Numbered from the stretch's first letter, positions 16,148 through 26,224 are shown. The stretch: DNA of 64,000 nucleotides from an uncultured Clostridia bacterium (GCA_948524275.1 CAOSLI010000002.1:186001-250000); one strand, 5' to 3'. The notes: generated from the letters alone by a model not told the origin. A program made the numbers and translations.

Positions 16148-18025
16148 TTATTGTAATTCACAGTAATTATAGGCAACTCCTATCTTGTCTAGCGCTTCTT
16201 TTTCTCTATTGGTACATGTAAATATTATAAGTTGATTATTTACATTACATAGAGTTTGTAATGTTGCTTCAAGTCTTTCATTATCATAAAAAGCAAATGT
16301 TTCATCTAGTAATAATGGCATGCTTTCCTTTGAAATTCCATCTATTACCGATAATCTAAATGCTAGATATATTTGTTCAATAGTACCAACACTTAAATTT
16401 TCAATTGATATATGTCTTCCATTATCTAATTCGACATAAATTCCATCATCTAATATAATTTTTGTATATTTTCCATTTGATAGTTTTGCAATATTTTTTG
16501 ATAAGTCTTTATTAAATTTTGGTGTAATATTGCTTTTCATTTCATTGTAGGCTTCTTCTAGCATTTGTTTTGTGATATTACATATTCTTGATGAATTTTC
16601 CAATTTTTCTAGATTTTCATTTTCTATTGATAATTTTTCTTCTAAATCAATTATCTTTTCTAGTTGTGGCTCTAGGTACTCCATGTCAATCTCAAGTTTA
16701 TGTAATTCTAGATTAAGGTTATCAATTTCTTGTTTATTTTCTTTTGTTATATTTTCTATATTTTTATTGTCTAATAATTCTTCTATTATATTTCCATATT
16801 TATTGGTTAGCTTATCTTTTTGTGTTCTTTGATTTTCTTGTATGTTTTTATTTATTAAATTTATTTCTTCTTGTATTTCATTATTATTTTTATTTAATAA
16901 TTCAATTTGTAAATTTAAATTATCTAAATTATTTTTTTCTAATATTTTATTATTATTTTTTAAACTAAAATTATTTATTTTATTTTTTAATAAATTAAAA
17001 ATAATCCAAATTGGAATTAAAGAAAAAATTATTATTTTTAATATTAAATTATTTTTTATAAAAATATTTATTATTAAATTTATTAAAATTATAAAAAATA
17101 AAATAATTAAATTTATTTTTTTATTTTTATCAATATTTTTAATTTCATATTTTTCTAAATTATTTTTTTCTAATTCTATTTTTTCATTTTTATATTTTTC
17201 TATTTTTTTATTATTTTCATTTATGATATCTTTTCTTAATTTAATTTTTTCTTCTTCATTTTTATCATTTATTAAAAATGTATTTAGTTCATCATAAATT
17301 TCTTGGTTATGTTTTTTGTCTTTTAGGCTATTTTTTAATTCATTAATTTCTTCTTCAATTTTATATTTATGTGATTTTGCATTATGTAAATTATCTAGTT
17401 CTTTTTCACATAACATAATATTTTCTCGTGCAATATTTATTGGTCGATCCTGGCTTTTTTCTGTACCAACTTCTGTTAGTAATATTTTATCTAGTTTACC
17501 CACCGCTTTCTTATATGATATGTCTTCATTTCCACTATCCGCTAGGTTAGCGACTTTCTGTATAAGTAGATTTTGCATTCCTAAATCTAGCTTAGTTTCA
17601 TTTTGTGAATTAATCACAGTTGATAATAAAGTATCTCTATCTATCATAACTTGGTCTGAAAAAAATGTGCTTCCAGATTTTTTATCTATACCAAAATTTC
17701 CAGAAATATCCTCTCCATTTGCGTTATAAATTTCCGGATTTTTCTTATTGAAATTTCTATACACATAAAATGTCTCATTATTGTCTAATTCATATTCTAT
17801 ATTTCCCGAAAATTCGTCACTATTCCATGGGGTATATTTATCATAATCAGAAATATTTTTTCCATTTTTATTTTTTGATATATTATAAAACATACTAATT
17901 ATAAAATTTAATATTGTTGATTTTCCAGATTCATTTTTTCCATAAATAATATTTATTTTATTCAATTCAATATTTTTATTATTTATTTTTCCATATGAAT
18001 TTATTTTTATTTTTTTTATTTTCAA
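16148..18025 (-). CDS. SMC/SbcC-like AAA ATPase (YhaN type)
   Basis: A 625-residue protein with the N-terminal ATPase half (NIIYGKNESGKST, residues 28-40), a long lysine- and asparagine-rich coiled coil broken by a strongly hydrophobic segment (about residues 310-345, likely membrane), and the C-terminal half with LSVGTIEQIYLAFRLS as signature and LPLLLDETFAFYDN as Walker B. It starts with TTG at 18025 behind GGAGGA. With the neighbouring exonuclease it forms the YhaO-YhaN pair, a membrane-associated relative of SbcD-SbcC/Mre11-Rad50 thought to act on DNA ends. Confidence 0.85.
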   Translation of the reverse strand: MKIKKIKINSYGKINNKNIELNKINIIYGKNESGKSTILNFIISMFYNISKNKNGKNISDYDKYTPWNSDEFSGNIEYELDNNETFYVYRNFNKKNPEIYNANGEDISGNFGIDKKSGSTFFSDQVMIDRDTLLSTVINSQNETKLDLGMQNLLIQKVANLADSGNEDISYKKAVGKLDKILLTEVGTEKSQDRPINIARENIMLCEKELDNLHNAKSHKYKIEEEINELKNSLKDKKHNQEIYDELNTFLINDKNEEEKIKLRKDIINENNKKIEKYKNEKIELEKNNLEKYEIKNIDKNKKINLIILFFIILINLIINIFIKNNLILKIIIFSLIPIWIIFNLLKNKINNFSLKNNNKILEKNNLDNLNLQIELLNKNNNEIQEEINLINKNIQENQRTQKDKLTNKYGNIIEELLDNKNIENITKENKQEIDNLNLELHKLEIDMEYLEPQLEKIIDLEEKLSIENENLEKLENSSRICNITKQMLEEAYNEMKSNITPKFNKDLSKNIAKLSNGKYTKIILDDGIYVELDNGRHISIENLSVGTIEQIYLAFRLSVIDGISKESMPLLLDETFAFYDNERLEATLQTLCNVNNQLIIFTCTNREKEALDKIGVAYNYCELQ

Positions 18026-18061
18026 ATTAGTCCTCCGCCAAAAATAAATTTATTTTATTAT

Positions 18062-19096
18062 TTAATTAAATATTTTAATAAATAATTCTAATATTTTTTC
18101 ATATTCTTTTTTATTTATTTCATTATTTTTTAATTTATTATTTAGATTTTTTATACATATTCCTTTTAATGTATTATTATTTTCTTTTATTTCTATTTTT
18201 AATTTAGTATTATTTTTTATTTTTATTATATTTTTTTGAATTAATTTTAAATTAATATTTATATTAAAATTTCTTTCTCCAATTAAATTAATTTTATATA
18301 AATTATTTTCTGTATCTATTTGGTTTATTTTTTCTATTATCTCATCTTCTGAATACATATTAGATACATCTAGATCTTGTTCTATAAATTCTCTTTCATC
18401 TACTTTTATAAATGTAGTGTATAATTTTTTATCTACAATTTCTCCTACAGTAAATCCATGTTCTCCTGTTTCATCGAAACCAAGAGATATGAGAGAACCA
18501 GGATAAAATTCATCTCTTTTATGAATGTGTCCAATAGCAATATAGTCAAATCCTTTTTCTTTTAATTCTTTTGAGCTTATTGGATTATATATTCCGCCTA
18601 AGTCTATGCCTGTTGTAACATTTCCATGAGTAACTAATATGTTTATCTTATCTTTTTTGTCTATATTTATATTTGCAAGTTGGTTTTTATTCATTTCGTA
18701 ATTATTAAATCCATATCCATATATATTTACATCGCTGTTTTCCACTTTTTCTACTTCATCTGTGAATATTTTTACATTACTTTCCCATTCAAATGTATTA
18801 TAATATGAATCTTTTATAAACGGATCATGGTTTCCTGGTGCAATATATATTTTTGTTTGTGGAATCTCCTTAAATAACTCGTTTATATATATAATAGTCG
18901 ATTTTCTAATATATTCTTGTTCATATAGGTCACCACTAATAAATAGATATTCTATTTTATTCTCTTTGATAAATTCTACTACCTTTTTAAATGCTTCTCG
19001 TTGCTCTAGTCTTCTTGTTTGTCCTAATTCTGCTCTGTCTGATATTGATGTAAATGGTGCGTCAAAATGAACGTCTCCAATGTGCACGAATTTCAT
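18062..19096 (-). CDS. DNA repair exonuclease, SbcD/YhaO-like
   Basis: A 344-residue calcineurin-type metallophosphoesterase: HIGDVHFDAPF (residues 5-15), FISGDLYEQEY, APGNHDPF, LVTHGNVT and AIGHIHKRD give the five metal-binding blocks of the SbcD/Mre11 family. The C-terminus is lysine- and asparagine-rich and may bind the partner ATPase. It lies directly upstream of the YhaN-like gene with a 36-base gap, so the two are made together. The substrate is probably double-strand DNA ends or hairpins. Confidence 0.88.
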   Translation of the reverse strand: MKFVHIGDVHFDAPFTSISDRAELGQTRRLEQREAFKKVVEFIKENKIEYLFISGDLYEQEYIRKSTIIYINELFKEIPQTKIYIAPGNHDPFIKDSYYNTFEWESNVKIFTDEVEKVENSDVNIYGYGFNNYEMNKNQLANINIDKKDKINILVTHGNVTTGIDLGGIYNPISSKELKEKGFDYIAIGHIHKRDEFYPGSLISLGFDETGEHGFTVGEIVDKKLYTTFIKVDEREFIEQDLDVSNMYSEDEIIEKINQIDTENNLYKINLIGERNFNININLKLIQKNIIKIKNNTKLKIEIKENNNTLKGICIKNLNNKLKNNEINKKEYEKILELFIKIFN

Positions 19097-19167
19097 TTTT
19101 TCCTCTCTTTCTGTTATGTTAATATTTATATCACAAAAACATATGTTTGTAAAGTGGTTTACAAAAA

Positions 19168-19202
19168 AATCTCAAATCCTATAAATAGTGAACTTGAGAT
19201 TT
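19168..19202 (-). terminator. Terminator of the VirD4-like operon
   Basis: AAATCTCAA pairs with TTGAGATTT, followed on the minus strand by TTTTTTGT. It lies just after the stop at 19208. Confidence 0.75.
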
Positions 19203-19207
19203 ATATT

Positions 19208-21388
19208 TTATTCTATTGTTCCAAATAACTCATCAAACTTAGCTTCCAATTCTTTTTGAATGTCTATGTCATCATCGTTATTTGATATGTTTGGAGTACT
19301 ATTAAGATTAGCACTTTGATTTATTGACTCTATTTTACTAACATCAGCTACCGCAGGATTTATTTTATCCATGTGTTGCTCAATTTCACTGTTTTTAGCT
19401 TGATTATTATTTTCCTGCGTCAATCCTTCAATTGGCGGAATGCCTATGCCTGCTGCTTTTGGTGCATTATTTTCTTTAATAGTTGGACCAATGTTTGATT
19501 TATTTTGCACATTTGAAGATGCTTGCATATCTATATTTATGCTTTCTGGATTTTTTGCATCTTTTTTATCATCTTCTGTAAATAAATCATCTAATGATTG
19601 TACTGAAAAAGTCTTTTCTTTTTCTTCTTGTGGCTCTTTTCCCGTATATGGATTATATGGATTGTATTTTCTCCATTCTCCTCTATTACCTGGGTCAAAG
19701 TCATTATGGTCTTCTCTTCTAGAATTTAAATCTCTAGATATTGATGATTTTTGGAACCACCAATATTTCTTTGCTTTAATTGGTTTTATTCCTTTTTCAA
19801 ATATAATACAGTCGTTATTGTCCATCCTTCTCAGTTCGTCTGGAGTCATTAGTGCCCTTGCCATAATTTGGTCAGATTCACTATATCCTTTTCTTACTGT
19901 GTGATTATCCCTATTTATTGATTTACTCATGTGAGTAATTGTTTTTTCTCCTAATTCCTTTGAGAAATATTCTACTGTTGTATATGAGTTACTTCCTAAA
20001 AATACGTGTGTATCACAGTTACCAATTATTGTTTCATACGATTTTTCATATATTGCCTTTAATTGGTCTAAGTTTTGAAGTATGATACTAAATGAAATTC
20101 CTCTACTTCTACTTGTTGATATCTTTTTATCAAAGTCTGGTATCTGTCCAATGTTAGCAAACTCATCTAGTATAAAAAATGTTTTTACTGGTAATTTTCC
20201 GCCGTGTTTATCAGCATAATCATATAATTGTTGTATCATCTGTGAGAAGAATATTGTAAGTAAGAAGTCATATGCAGTATGTGTATCAGATGATACTACA
20301 TATAGTGCTGTCTTCTTTGTTGCGATTTCTTCAAAATCTATTGTATTTGTTGATGTTACACTTGCTATTTCTTTTGAGTCAAATTTTCCTAATTTTGATT
20401 GCAATGAACTTAATATTGAGCTGTATGTCTTGTCTGATGCTATCTCTACAGATTTATAGTTCATTCTTGCTGGGTGATCATATGGAAGCCTGTTTATTTT
20501 TTCTGATAATAAATTAGAGTTTCCATTTGTATTAGCTGCTCTTACAAGCTCTGCACAACTTGCTAAGTTTTGTTCTTCTGGTGGCCTATCTGCTATTAGA
20601 TAGTATATAAGTGATTTAAGTAATAGTTCTGACATATTATCCCAAAATGGATCTGCACCTGTACTTTGTTCACTTTTTTGTCCTTTTACTATTGTTGATG
20701 CTATAACATCTACATCTATTTCTGATTGGATGTGTTGTATTGGATTATAACTATCACTGCTTTCTGGATTTACTAAGTTAAGTAATTTTATTTCATATCC
20801 TTGCGATTTTAAGTATCCTGCTGTTGCGTCATACAGTTCTCCTTTAGGATCTGTAAATACATATGAGCCTAAGCATTGGTGTGCATTTGGTATTGAGTAT
20901 GATGCTGATTTACCAGAACCTGAACCTCCGACAATTAGTGTATTGATGTTTCCTATTTTGTCTAGTGGCAAATAGTTATCTTCTGCTAGAATAAGTCCAT
21001 TGTTTCTACTAAGTACTCTATATTGCTCTCCGCCTTGGCACCAATCACTTGATCCATGTTCTATTTTATCATATTTTCCTCTCTTTCTTCCTTTATATAG
21101 TCCTATTCCTAATGCTATACTAAATAGAATTGTGAAAAATAATGTTGATTTAATATACGTACCTATGTAATTTGCCTTAAATACTTTTTTTATTCCATCT
21201 ACTTTGACAATGCTGTCAACTGTATGCTCAATAAAGTATGTTAAATCAAAACTTCCAGAAACACTACTATCCACTATGGTACTGGCGATTGGAGCTATTA
21301 CAAAAGCTTCTGCAAATAGCCAAAGTACTATAGTGGATATTATTGCTACTTTATGTTTTTTTACAAATGTTATAAAATTATCATTCAT
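19208..21388 (-). CDS. VirD4/TraG-family coupling ATPase
   Basis: A 726-residue protein. Two N-terminal membrane segments (residues 12-33 and about 80-98) are followed by the hexameric motor domain: Walker A GGSGSGKSASY near 154, the family motif DPKGELYD, Walker B FFILDEFANIGQIPD near 405 and the LQNLDQLKAIY segment. The C-terminal 150 residues are low-complexity and rich in asparagine. Such proteins deliver DNA or protein to type IV secretion channels. No relaxase, VirB4 or channel gene is near. Its operon partners are a DnaJ-like protein and two unknown small proteins. Confidence 0.88.
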   Translation of the reverse strand: MNDNFITFVKKHKVAIISTIVLWLFAEAFVIAPIASTIVDSSVSGSFDLTYFIEHTVDSIVKVDGIKKVFKANYIGTYIKSTLFFTILFSIALGIGLYKGRKRGKYDKIEHGSSDWCQGGEQYRVLSRNNGLILAEDNYLPLDKIGNINTLIVGGSGSGKSASYSIPNAHQCLGSYVFTDPKGELYDATAGYLKSQGYEIKLLNLVNPESSDSYNPIQHIQSEIDVDVIASTIVKGQKSEQSTGADPFWDNMSELLLKSLIYYLIADRPPEEQNLASCAELVRAANTNGNSNLLSEKINRLPYDHPARMNYKSVEIASDKTYSSILSSLQSKLGKFDSKEIASVTSTNTIDFEEIATKKTALYVVSSDTHTAYDFLLTIFFSQMIQQLYDYADKHGGKLPVKTFFILDEFANIGQIPDFDKKISTSRSRGISFSIILQNLDQLKAIYEKSYETIIGNCDTHVFLGSNSYTTVEYFSKELGEKTITHMSKSINRDNHTVRKGYSESDQIMARALMTPDELRRMDNNDCIIFEKGIKPIKAKKYWWFQKSSISRDLNSRREDHNDFDPGNRGEWRKYNPYNPYTGKEPQEEKEKTFSVQSLDDLFTEDDKKDAKNPESINIDMQASSNVQNKSNIGPTIKENNAPKAAGIGIPPIEGLTQENNNQAKNSEIEQHMDKINPAVADVSKIESINQSANLNSTPNISNNDDDIDIQKELEAKFDELFGTIE

Positions 21389-21418
21389 ATTTTCTTACCT
21401 TCTCTTTGGTTTTAGTAA

Positions 21419-21691
21419 TTATCTACTTTCTATCTCGTTAGATTTAAGCATACTCTTAACTCTCATTGCATATGCTGTAGGTCTTCTTTGTAAATTCTCA
21501 TTAATATGATGCATTTGCTCTTCACTTATAGGTATGTTCATTTCTGGAGTTATAGTGCCTACCTTTAATTCCATGATTCCATCATCCATAGATATGTTCT
21601 CATTTTTAGAACCATAACTTTCTACTCCTAAATGTCTTTCCTCTGGTATATACTCTACACTTGTACAGTTTACTCTAATATTCTTACTCAC
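21419..21691 (-). CDS. Small unknown protein of the VirD4-like operon
   Basis: I place the start at GTG 21691, which follows GGAGGAAT (about 21698-21705); the longer ATG frame has no ribosome site. This gives 90 residues beginning SKNIRVNCTSVEY and overlaps the end of the previous gene by eight bases (GTGAGTAA). It contains EERHLGVESYGS and a C-terminal RRPTAYAMRVKSMLKS helix. No family recognised and no membrane segment. Overlap and spacing show it is co-expressed with the coupling ATPase. Confidence 0.6.
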   Translation of the reverse strand: MSKNIRVNCTSVEYIPEERHLGVESYGSKNENISMDDGIMELKVGTITPEMNIPISEEQMHHINENLQRRPTAYAMRVKSMLKSNEIESR

Positions 21692-22232
21692 GGTTTGAAA
21701 TTCCTCCCATATTATTATTGTCTTTAATTTCAAAGCTAAAGTATGATTTGTAAGGTTTTAGTTTACATTTTCCTTTAACTTCATTCGTTTGTTTATCTAA
21801 GTATATCATTGGTTTTACTTCTTCTGTTGTTTCTGGATCTATAATTGTTATTGGCCTTTGTAAGTTTGGTGTATATTTAAAGTCTTTATATTCTGTTGGT
21901 ATTTCTGAATAAATAGTATTAAATTTAACTGGTATTGGCCTTCTTGATATCTTAACTTTGTCATCTTTAAGAACTCCCATATTGACTACGACCTTTTGTG
22001 GTCCAAATGACAATATAACTAAGTCCTCACCTTCTGGCTCTGGATAATCAATAAAAAATGTTTTTTTCTTCATATTTCCGTTAATTTCTTCTGAGCTAAC
22101 TAACCTTTCCACTGTGTATTTAGGATATTGGTTTCTTAACTCTTTAGCGGTTTCATTAACTCTATATATAACTGTGCTTACCCCTTGAGGATCAGTTATA
22201 CTAAAATATTTTCCTTGAAATCCTTTAGCCAT
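21684..22232 (-). CDS. Unknown protein of the VirD4-like operon
   Basis: A 182-residue, mostly beta-stranded protein with a good AGAGGTG ribosome site. It has MKKKTFFIDYPEPEGEDLVILSFG-like alternating strands (residues 52-75) and several proline-rich turns (RRPIPVKFNTIYSEIP). No cysteines stand out, no signal peptide, and no family recognised. It is the second gene of the operon that starts with the DnaJ-like protein and ends with the VirD4-like ATPase, so it may be a cargo, an adaptor or a soluble subunit. Confidence 0.6.
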   Translation of the reverse strand: MAKGFQGKYFSITDPQGVSTVIYRVNETAKELRNQYPKYTVERLVSSEEINGNMKKKTFFIDYPEPEGEDLVILSFGPQKVVVNMGVLKDDKVKISRRPIPVKFNTIYSEIPTEYKDFKYTPNLQRPITIIDPETTEEVKPMIYLDKQTNEVKGKCKLKPYKSYFSFEIKDNNNMGGISNRE

Positions 22233-22299
22233 CTTTACACCTCTTTCTATTTTTTCTTTGGTTACACATCTTTAATTATACTACATTTTCAAAAATATG

Positions 22300-23166
22300 T
22301 CAACCAACATTGTTTATTTCTTGTAATTGTTTATATATTTTTTCTTCTTTTTCTGATAATTCTTGAGGTAATATTATTTGGGTTACTATATGTAAATCTC
22401 CTCTTTGTCCTTTTCCATCTTTATATCCCTTTTGCTTTATTATTAAATTATCTCCACTGCTTGTACATTTTGGTACAATTATATTTATTTTTTCTTGTAA
22501 TAAATCAATTTCCTTTTTAGTTCCTAATGCTGCTTCCCATGCAGTAATAGGTAATTCAGTGTATATGTCTGTTCCTACAAGGTTATATCTCTTGTCATTT
22601 ACTATATTGACTAATACAAATAAGTCTCCGTTTTTTCCACCATTTTTGCCTTTTTTGCCTTGTCCAACAATTCTCATTTTGTCTTTATTTTGTACTCCAG
22701 CTGGCACTTTAAATGTAAATGTATTTTCTTTACCATCAATACTTCTTAGTTTTACTTTTTTATTTACTCCAAAAAACGCCTCTTCTAAACTTACATTTAT
22801 TTCTGTAGTTATGTCTTCTCCGTATTTAGGAAGATTCTCTGGCTTTGATTTTTTCTTTGTAACTTTTCCAAATACAATCTCCATAAACATTTCTTTAAAT
22901 GTCTTTTTATCAGTTTGAGCAGTTTTCTTTTTTTTGCTTCCTATGTATCTATTCCATGATAGATCATACTTTCTTCTTTGTTTTGAGTCACTAAGTATAT
23001 TGTATGCTTCATTTATATCTTTAAATATGCTTTCGGCTTCTTTATCTCCAACGTTTCTATCAGGGTGATATTTCTTAGCTTTATCTCTATATGCATTTTT
23101 TATTTCATTAATACTTACTTTGTTTGTTTCAAATCCAAGTATCTTATAGTAATCTTTAAATATCAT
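22300..23166 (-). CDS. DnaJ-like co-chaperone without zinc finger (CbpA type)
   Basis: A 288-residue protein. The J domain (residues 4-70) contains the HPD tripeptide (KKYHPDRNVGDKEA) that stimulates the DnaK ATPase. After a basic linker (KKKKTAQTDKK) come two DnaJ C-terminal substrate-binding subdomains (TEINVSLEEAFFG, GTDIYTELPITAWEA, GDLHIVTQI). The CxxCxGxG zinc-binding repeats of classic DnaJ are absent. It heads the operon with two unknown genes and the VirD4-like ATPase, which suggests it unfolds or delivers that system's substrates. A GGAGG site precedes the ATG. Confidence 0.88.
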   Translation of the reverse strand: MIFKDYYKILGFETNKVSINEIKNAYRDKAKKYHPDRNVGDKEAESIFKDINEAYNILSDSKQRRKYDLSWNRYIGSKKKKTAQTDKKTFKEMFMEIVFGKVTKKKSKPENLPKYGEDITTEINVSLEEAFFGVNKKVKLRSIDGKENTFTFKVPAGVQNKDKMRIVGQGKKGKNGGKNGDLFVLVNIVNDKRYNLVGTDIYTELPITAWEAALGTKKEIDLLQEKINIIVPKCTSSGDNLIIKQKGYKDGKGQRGDLHIVTQIILPQELSEKEEKIYKQLQEINNVG

Positions 23167-23204
23167 TTAACATCCTCCATATATTATGGTATTTTTATTA
23201 TAGC

Positions 23205-23786
23205 TTATTTTTTTAGATTTTTCAATATAAAATTACGAGTTTTTATACTTCTTTCTATAATTATTGTTCCTTTTCTGATACTTTTTTCTATACTTCTTTC
23301 TATACTTTGTATTATTGCTTTGTCTATATCTTCAAATGCAAGTTCTCTTAAGTCTTCTACTCCCTCATATTTTCTTGTTTTGTCAATTTTGTCAGCAATA
23401 AAAACTACTTTTTCTAATATAGTCATATTTTCTTTTCCTATTGTATGACAACTTATAGCTTCACATATTTCATTGTCAAATCCGTATTTTTTCTTGCAAA
23501 TATCTGCTGCGACAATTCCATGAAGTGCTACGCCTGCTAGCATTTCATTTTCTGATACTTGTAAGTTATTTGTTTTTATATAATTTCTTAAATTCTCTAC
23601 TGGCATAGCTTTTGCCATATCATGCATTAAGGCTGCTTTTTTTGCCCTTTCTATATCTGCATTGTACTTTTTAGCTAATTCTTCGCTCATTTCCATAACG
23701 CCCAAAGAGTGAGCATATCTTTGCTCACTTTCAGGTGCAAATAAATATTTTTCTTTTAGTTCAGTTCTCAGTTCTTCTAATTTCAT
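23205..23786 (-). CDS. yqeK: HD-domain diadenosine tetraphosphatase
   Basis: A 193-residue HD-domain enzyme of the YqeK family, which cleaves Ap4A symmetrically to two ADP. Metal ligands are seen in RYAHSLGVMEMSEELA (residues 22-37), ALMHDMAKAMP near 50, VALHGIVAADI near 85 and SCHTIGKENMT near 112. In Bacillus it usually sits beside nadD and rsfS; here it follows the DnaJ-like operon and precedes the ddl-murF pair, 11 bases from ddl. Confidence 0.9.
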   Translation of the reverse strand: MKLEELRTELKEKYLFAPESEQRYAHSLGVMEMSEELAKKYNADIERAKKAALMHDMAKAMPVENLRNYIKTNNLQVSENEMLAGVALHGIVAADICKKKYGFDNEICEAISCHTIGKENMTILEKVVFIADKIDKTRKYEGVEDLRELAFEDIDKAIIQSIERSIEKSIRKGTIIIERSIKTRNFILKNLKK

Positions 23787-23797
23787 ATTTTATTCCT

Positions 23798-24790
23798 TTA
23801 ATTTAATGCTAACTCAATCAACTTGTCAGTTAATTCTGTTGCACTAATCCCTGCTTCTTCCCATAACTTTGGATACATACTAATTGAAGTAAATCCTGGC
23901 ATTGTATTTATTTCATTAAGATATACTTTATTAGTTTCATTTTCTACAAAAAAATCTACTCTTGATAGTCCGCTTCCATCTACTGCTTTAAATGCTTTAA
24001 CAGCTAACTTCCTAATCTCTTCCTTTTTTTGTTCAGTAATATCTGCCGGAATTACTGTTTTTGATTCTTCATTTTTGTATTTAGCATCAAATGAGTAGAA
24101 GTCTTCGGCTGATAGTATTTGGCCAACTGTTGACGCTTTTACTTCCTCATTTCCTAGTACAGCACATTCAACTTCTTTTCCTACAATTGCTTCTTCTATT
24201 AATATTTTTCTATCATAAAGTGATGCATTTTCTATTGCTTTTATTAGTTCTTCTCCACTTGCAGCTTTTGATACACCTACTGACGATCCTGAATTTGATG
24301 GTTTTACGAATACAGGAAATTTAAGTTTTTCCTCTACTAATTTTATTATCTCGTCATTTTCTAATTTCATTTCATCAAAATTTTCGTCAACATATACATT
24401 CTCGTCTTTTAAATATATGTATTTTGCTTGGTTTATTCCTGCTTTTTCTAATACTATTTTTGTATATACTTTATCCATGCATATACTTGATGCTAGTACT
24501 TTGCAACCTACATATGGAATTTGGTTCATTTCTAACATTCCTTGCAGGCTTCCGTCTTCTCCATATAGTCCGTGTAATACTGGAAATACTACATCCATCT
24601 CTTTTAAGTATTGTACAATATTTTTTATTTCTTTATCTTTTTCATCTATCCACTTTCCCTCTTTTGTAATTATTACAGGATGTACCTCATATTTATTTTT
24701 ATTTATACTATTTGCAATGTTTTTTCCAGATATCATAGATACATCGTGTTCACTGCTCATTCCACCATAAATGACGGCAACTTTTTTCAT
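23798..24790 (-). CDS. ddl: D-alanine--D-alanine ligase
   Basis: The enzyme joins two D-alanines with ATP for peptidoglycan. The 330 residues show VIYGGMSSEHDVSMISG at the N-terminus, LHGLYGEDGSLQG, FPVFVKPSNSGSSVGVSK in the ATP-grasp domain, and the metal-binding end VYLNEINTMPGFTSISMYP. The order after murF matches the ddl-murF pairing of many Firmicutes, whose products act in consecutive steps. A GGAGG ribosome site precedes the ATG. Confidence 0.96.
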   Translation of the reverse strand: MKKVAVIYGGMSSEHDVSMISGKNIANSINKNKYEVHPVIITKEGKWIDEKDKEIKNIVQYLKEMDVVFPVLHGLYGEDGSLQGMLEMNQIPYVGCKVLASSICMDKVYTKIVLEKAGINQAKYIYLKDENVYVDENFDEMKLENDEIIKLVEEKLKFPVFVKPSNSGSSVGVSKAASGEELIKAIENASLYDRKILIEEAIVGKEVECAVLGNEEVKASTVGQILSAEDFYSFDAKYKNEESKTVIPADITEQKKEEIRKLAVKAFKAVDGSGLSRVDFFVENETNKVYLNEINTMPGFTSISMYPKLWEEAGISATELTDKLIELALN

Positions 24791-24822
24791 TTTTTACCTC
24801 CGCATTAAAAATTATTATTTTA

Positions 24823-26151
24823 CTATTCTTTTAGCGCTTCTGCTATTTCGCTAAATTTCATTGAATTTGATGCTTTTATTAAAATCACATCATTAGGACT
24901 CATAGTTTCTTTTATTTTTAATATTGCTTCTTCATTTGTTTTACACCTAATTACATTTGATATTTTTGCATTTTCAGCTATATATCTTGATAGATCTCCA
25001 ACTGTATATAATATATCAATTCCCTCTATGCAGTTTCCTACTTTTCTATGAAGCTCTTCTGAGTATTCTCCCAGTTCAAGCATATCTCCTAAAACTGCAA
25101 TTTTTCTTTTGCCCGTAAGGTTCTTTAGATATTCTATTGCTGCTTTCATTGAGTCGTAATTTGCATTGTATGAGTCGTTTATAATAGTTGCTCCGCTTTT
25201 AGATATATTTATTTCCATTCTCTTTTTGGTAAGTTCGAAGTTTTGAATTCCATTTATAATGTCTCCCATTGGTATGTCAAAATATCTTCCTACTGCTATT
25301 CCACATAAACTGTTTAATACAAAATGTTCTCCTCCAACTGGCACAGTAATGTCATAACCGTCTAATTTATATGTACTTTTTTGGGCAAAAAATTGTATGT
25401 CCTGTGCCTTATATTTACTTCTTTTGTTATTTATTCCATAAGTAATTATGTTATAATTTTTATTGTTTTCTTCTGCCCATTTTCCAAGTAAGTCATTATC
25501 TGCATTTACAACAACGCTGTCTCCTTCAAGCCCTTCTAGTATTTCGAGTTTAGCTTTTAATATATTTTCTCTTGAGCCTAGATTCCCTATGTGGGCTGTT
25601 CCTATATTTGTAATTACTGCAAGCGTAGGCTTTGCAATCTTCGTAAGTAGGCTAATTTCTCCCAAATGATTCATTCCCATTTCTATCACTACTGCATTTT
25701 CATCTTTTAGTCTTAATAGTGTAAATGGAAGTCCTATGTTGTTATTTAGATTTCCTTCAGTTTTTAGTACATTGTATTTTCTAGACATAACTGATGCTAC
25801 TAAGTCTTTTGTACTTGTTTTTCCTACACTTCCAGTTACTGCAACAACTGGTATATTGTATTTGCTTCTTTTGTATGCAGCAATTTGCTGAATTGCTTTT
25901 ATTGTGTCCTCTACTAAGATTATATTACCTATTTTCTCATCTGGCTCTTTACTCATTATACATGTCGTCGCTCCATTTTCTATCGCATTTTTATAAAAAT
26001 CATTTCCGTCAAAATTATCTCCTTTAATTGCTACATAAGTAATGCCTTTTGTTATTTTTCTAGAATCTCTCTCAAAGTCTTCTAGCTCAGCATTTTCATC
26101 TCCACATAAAAGTTTTCCATTTGTAACATTTAAAATCTCTTTTATAGTCAT
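24823..26151 (-). CDS. murF: UDP-MurNAc-tripeptide--D-Ala-D-Ala ligase
   Basis: MurF adds the D-Ala-D-Ala made by Ddl to the nucleotide precursor of the cell wall. The 442 residues include the ATP loop VTGSVGKTSTKDLVA near residue 105, VIEMGMNHLGEIS, NIGTAHIGNLGSRENI, NDSYNANYDSMKAA near 320 and VLGDMLELGEYSEELH. The gene runs into ddl with a short gap, so the two should be co-transcribed. Confidence 0.96.
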   Translation of the reverse strand: MTIKEILNVTNGKLLCGDENAELEDFERDSRKITKGITYVAIKGDNFDGNDFYKNAIENGATTCIMSKEPDEKIGNIILVEDTIKAIQQIAAYKRSKYNIPVVAVTGSVGKTSTKDLVASVMSRKYNVLKTEGNLNNNIGLPFTLLRLKDENAVVIEMGMNHLGEISLLTKIAKPTLAVITNIGTAHIGNLGSRENILKAKLEILEGLEGDSVVVNADNDLLGKWAEENNKNYNIITYGINNKRSKYKAQDIQFFAQKSTYKLDGYDITVPVGGEHFVLNSLCGIAVGRYFDIPMGDIINGIQNFELTKKRMEINISKSGATIINDSYNANYDSMKAAIEYLKNLTGKRKIAVLGDMLELGEYSEELHRKVGNCIEGIDILYTVGDLSRYIAENAKISNVIRCKTNEEAILKIKETMSPNDVILIKASNSMKFSEIAEALKE

Positions 26152-26224
26152 ATCTTGTGCTCCTTCATATAAGTTTTCTTAATTATATGCTATATGTTTT
26201 TATTTTACAAGTAAATTCCAAAAT

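Noticed and set aside
19208..21388. Integrative conjugative element around the VirD4-like gene
   Set aside because: No integrase, relaxase, VirB4 or attachment repeats were seen, and flanking genes are core genes.
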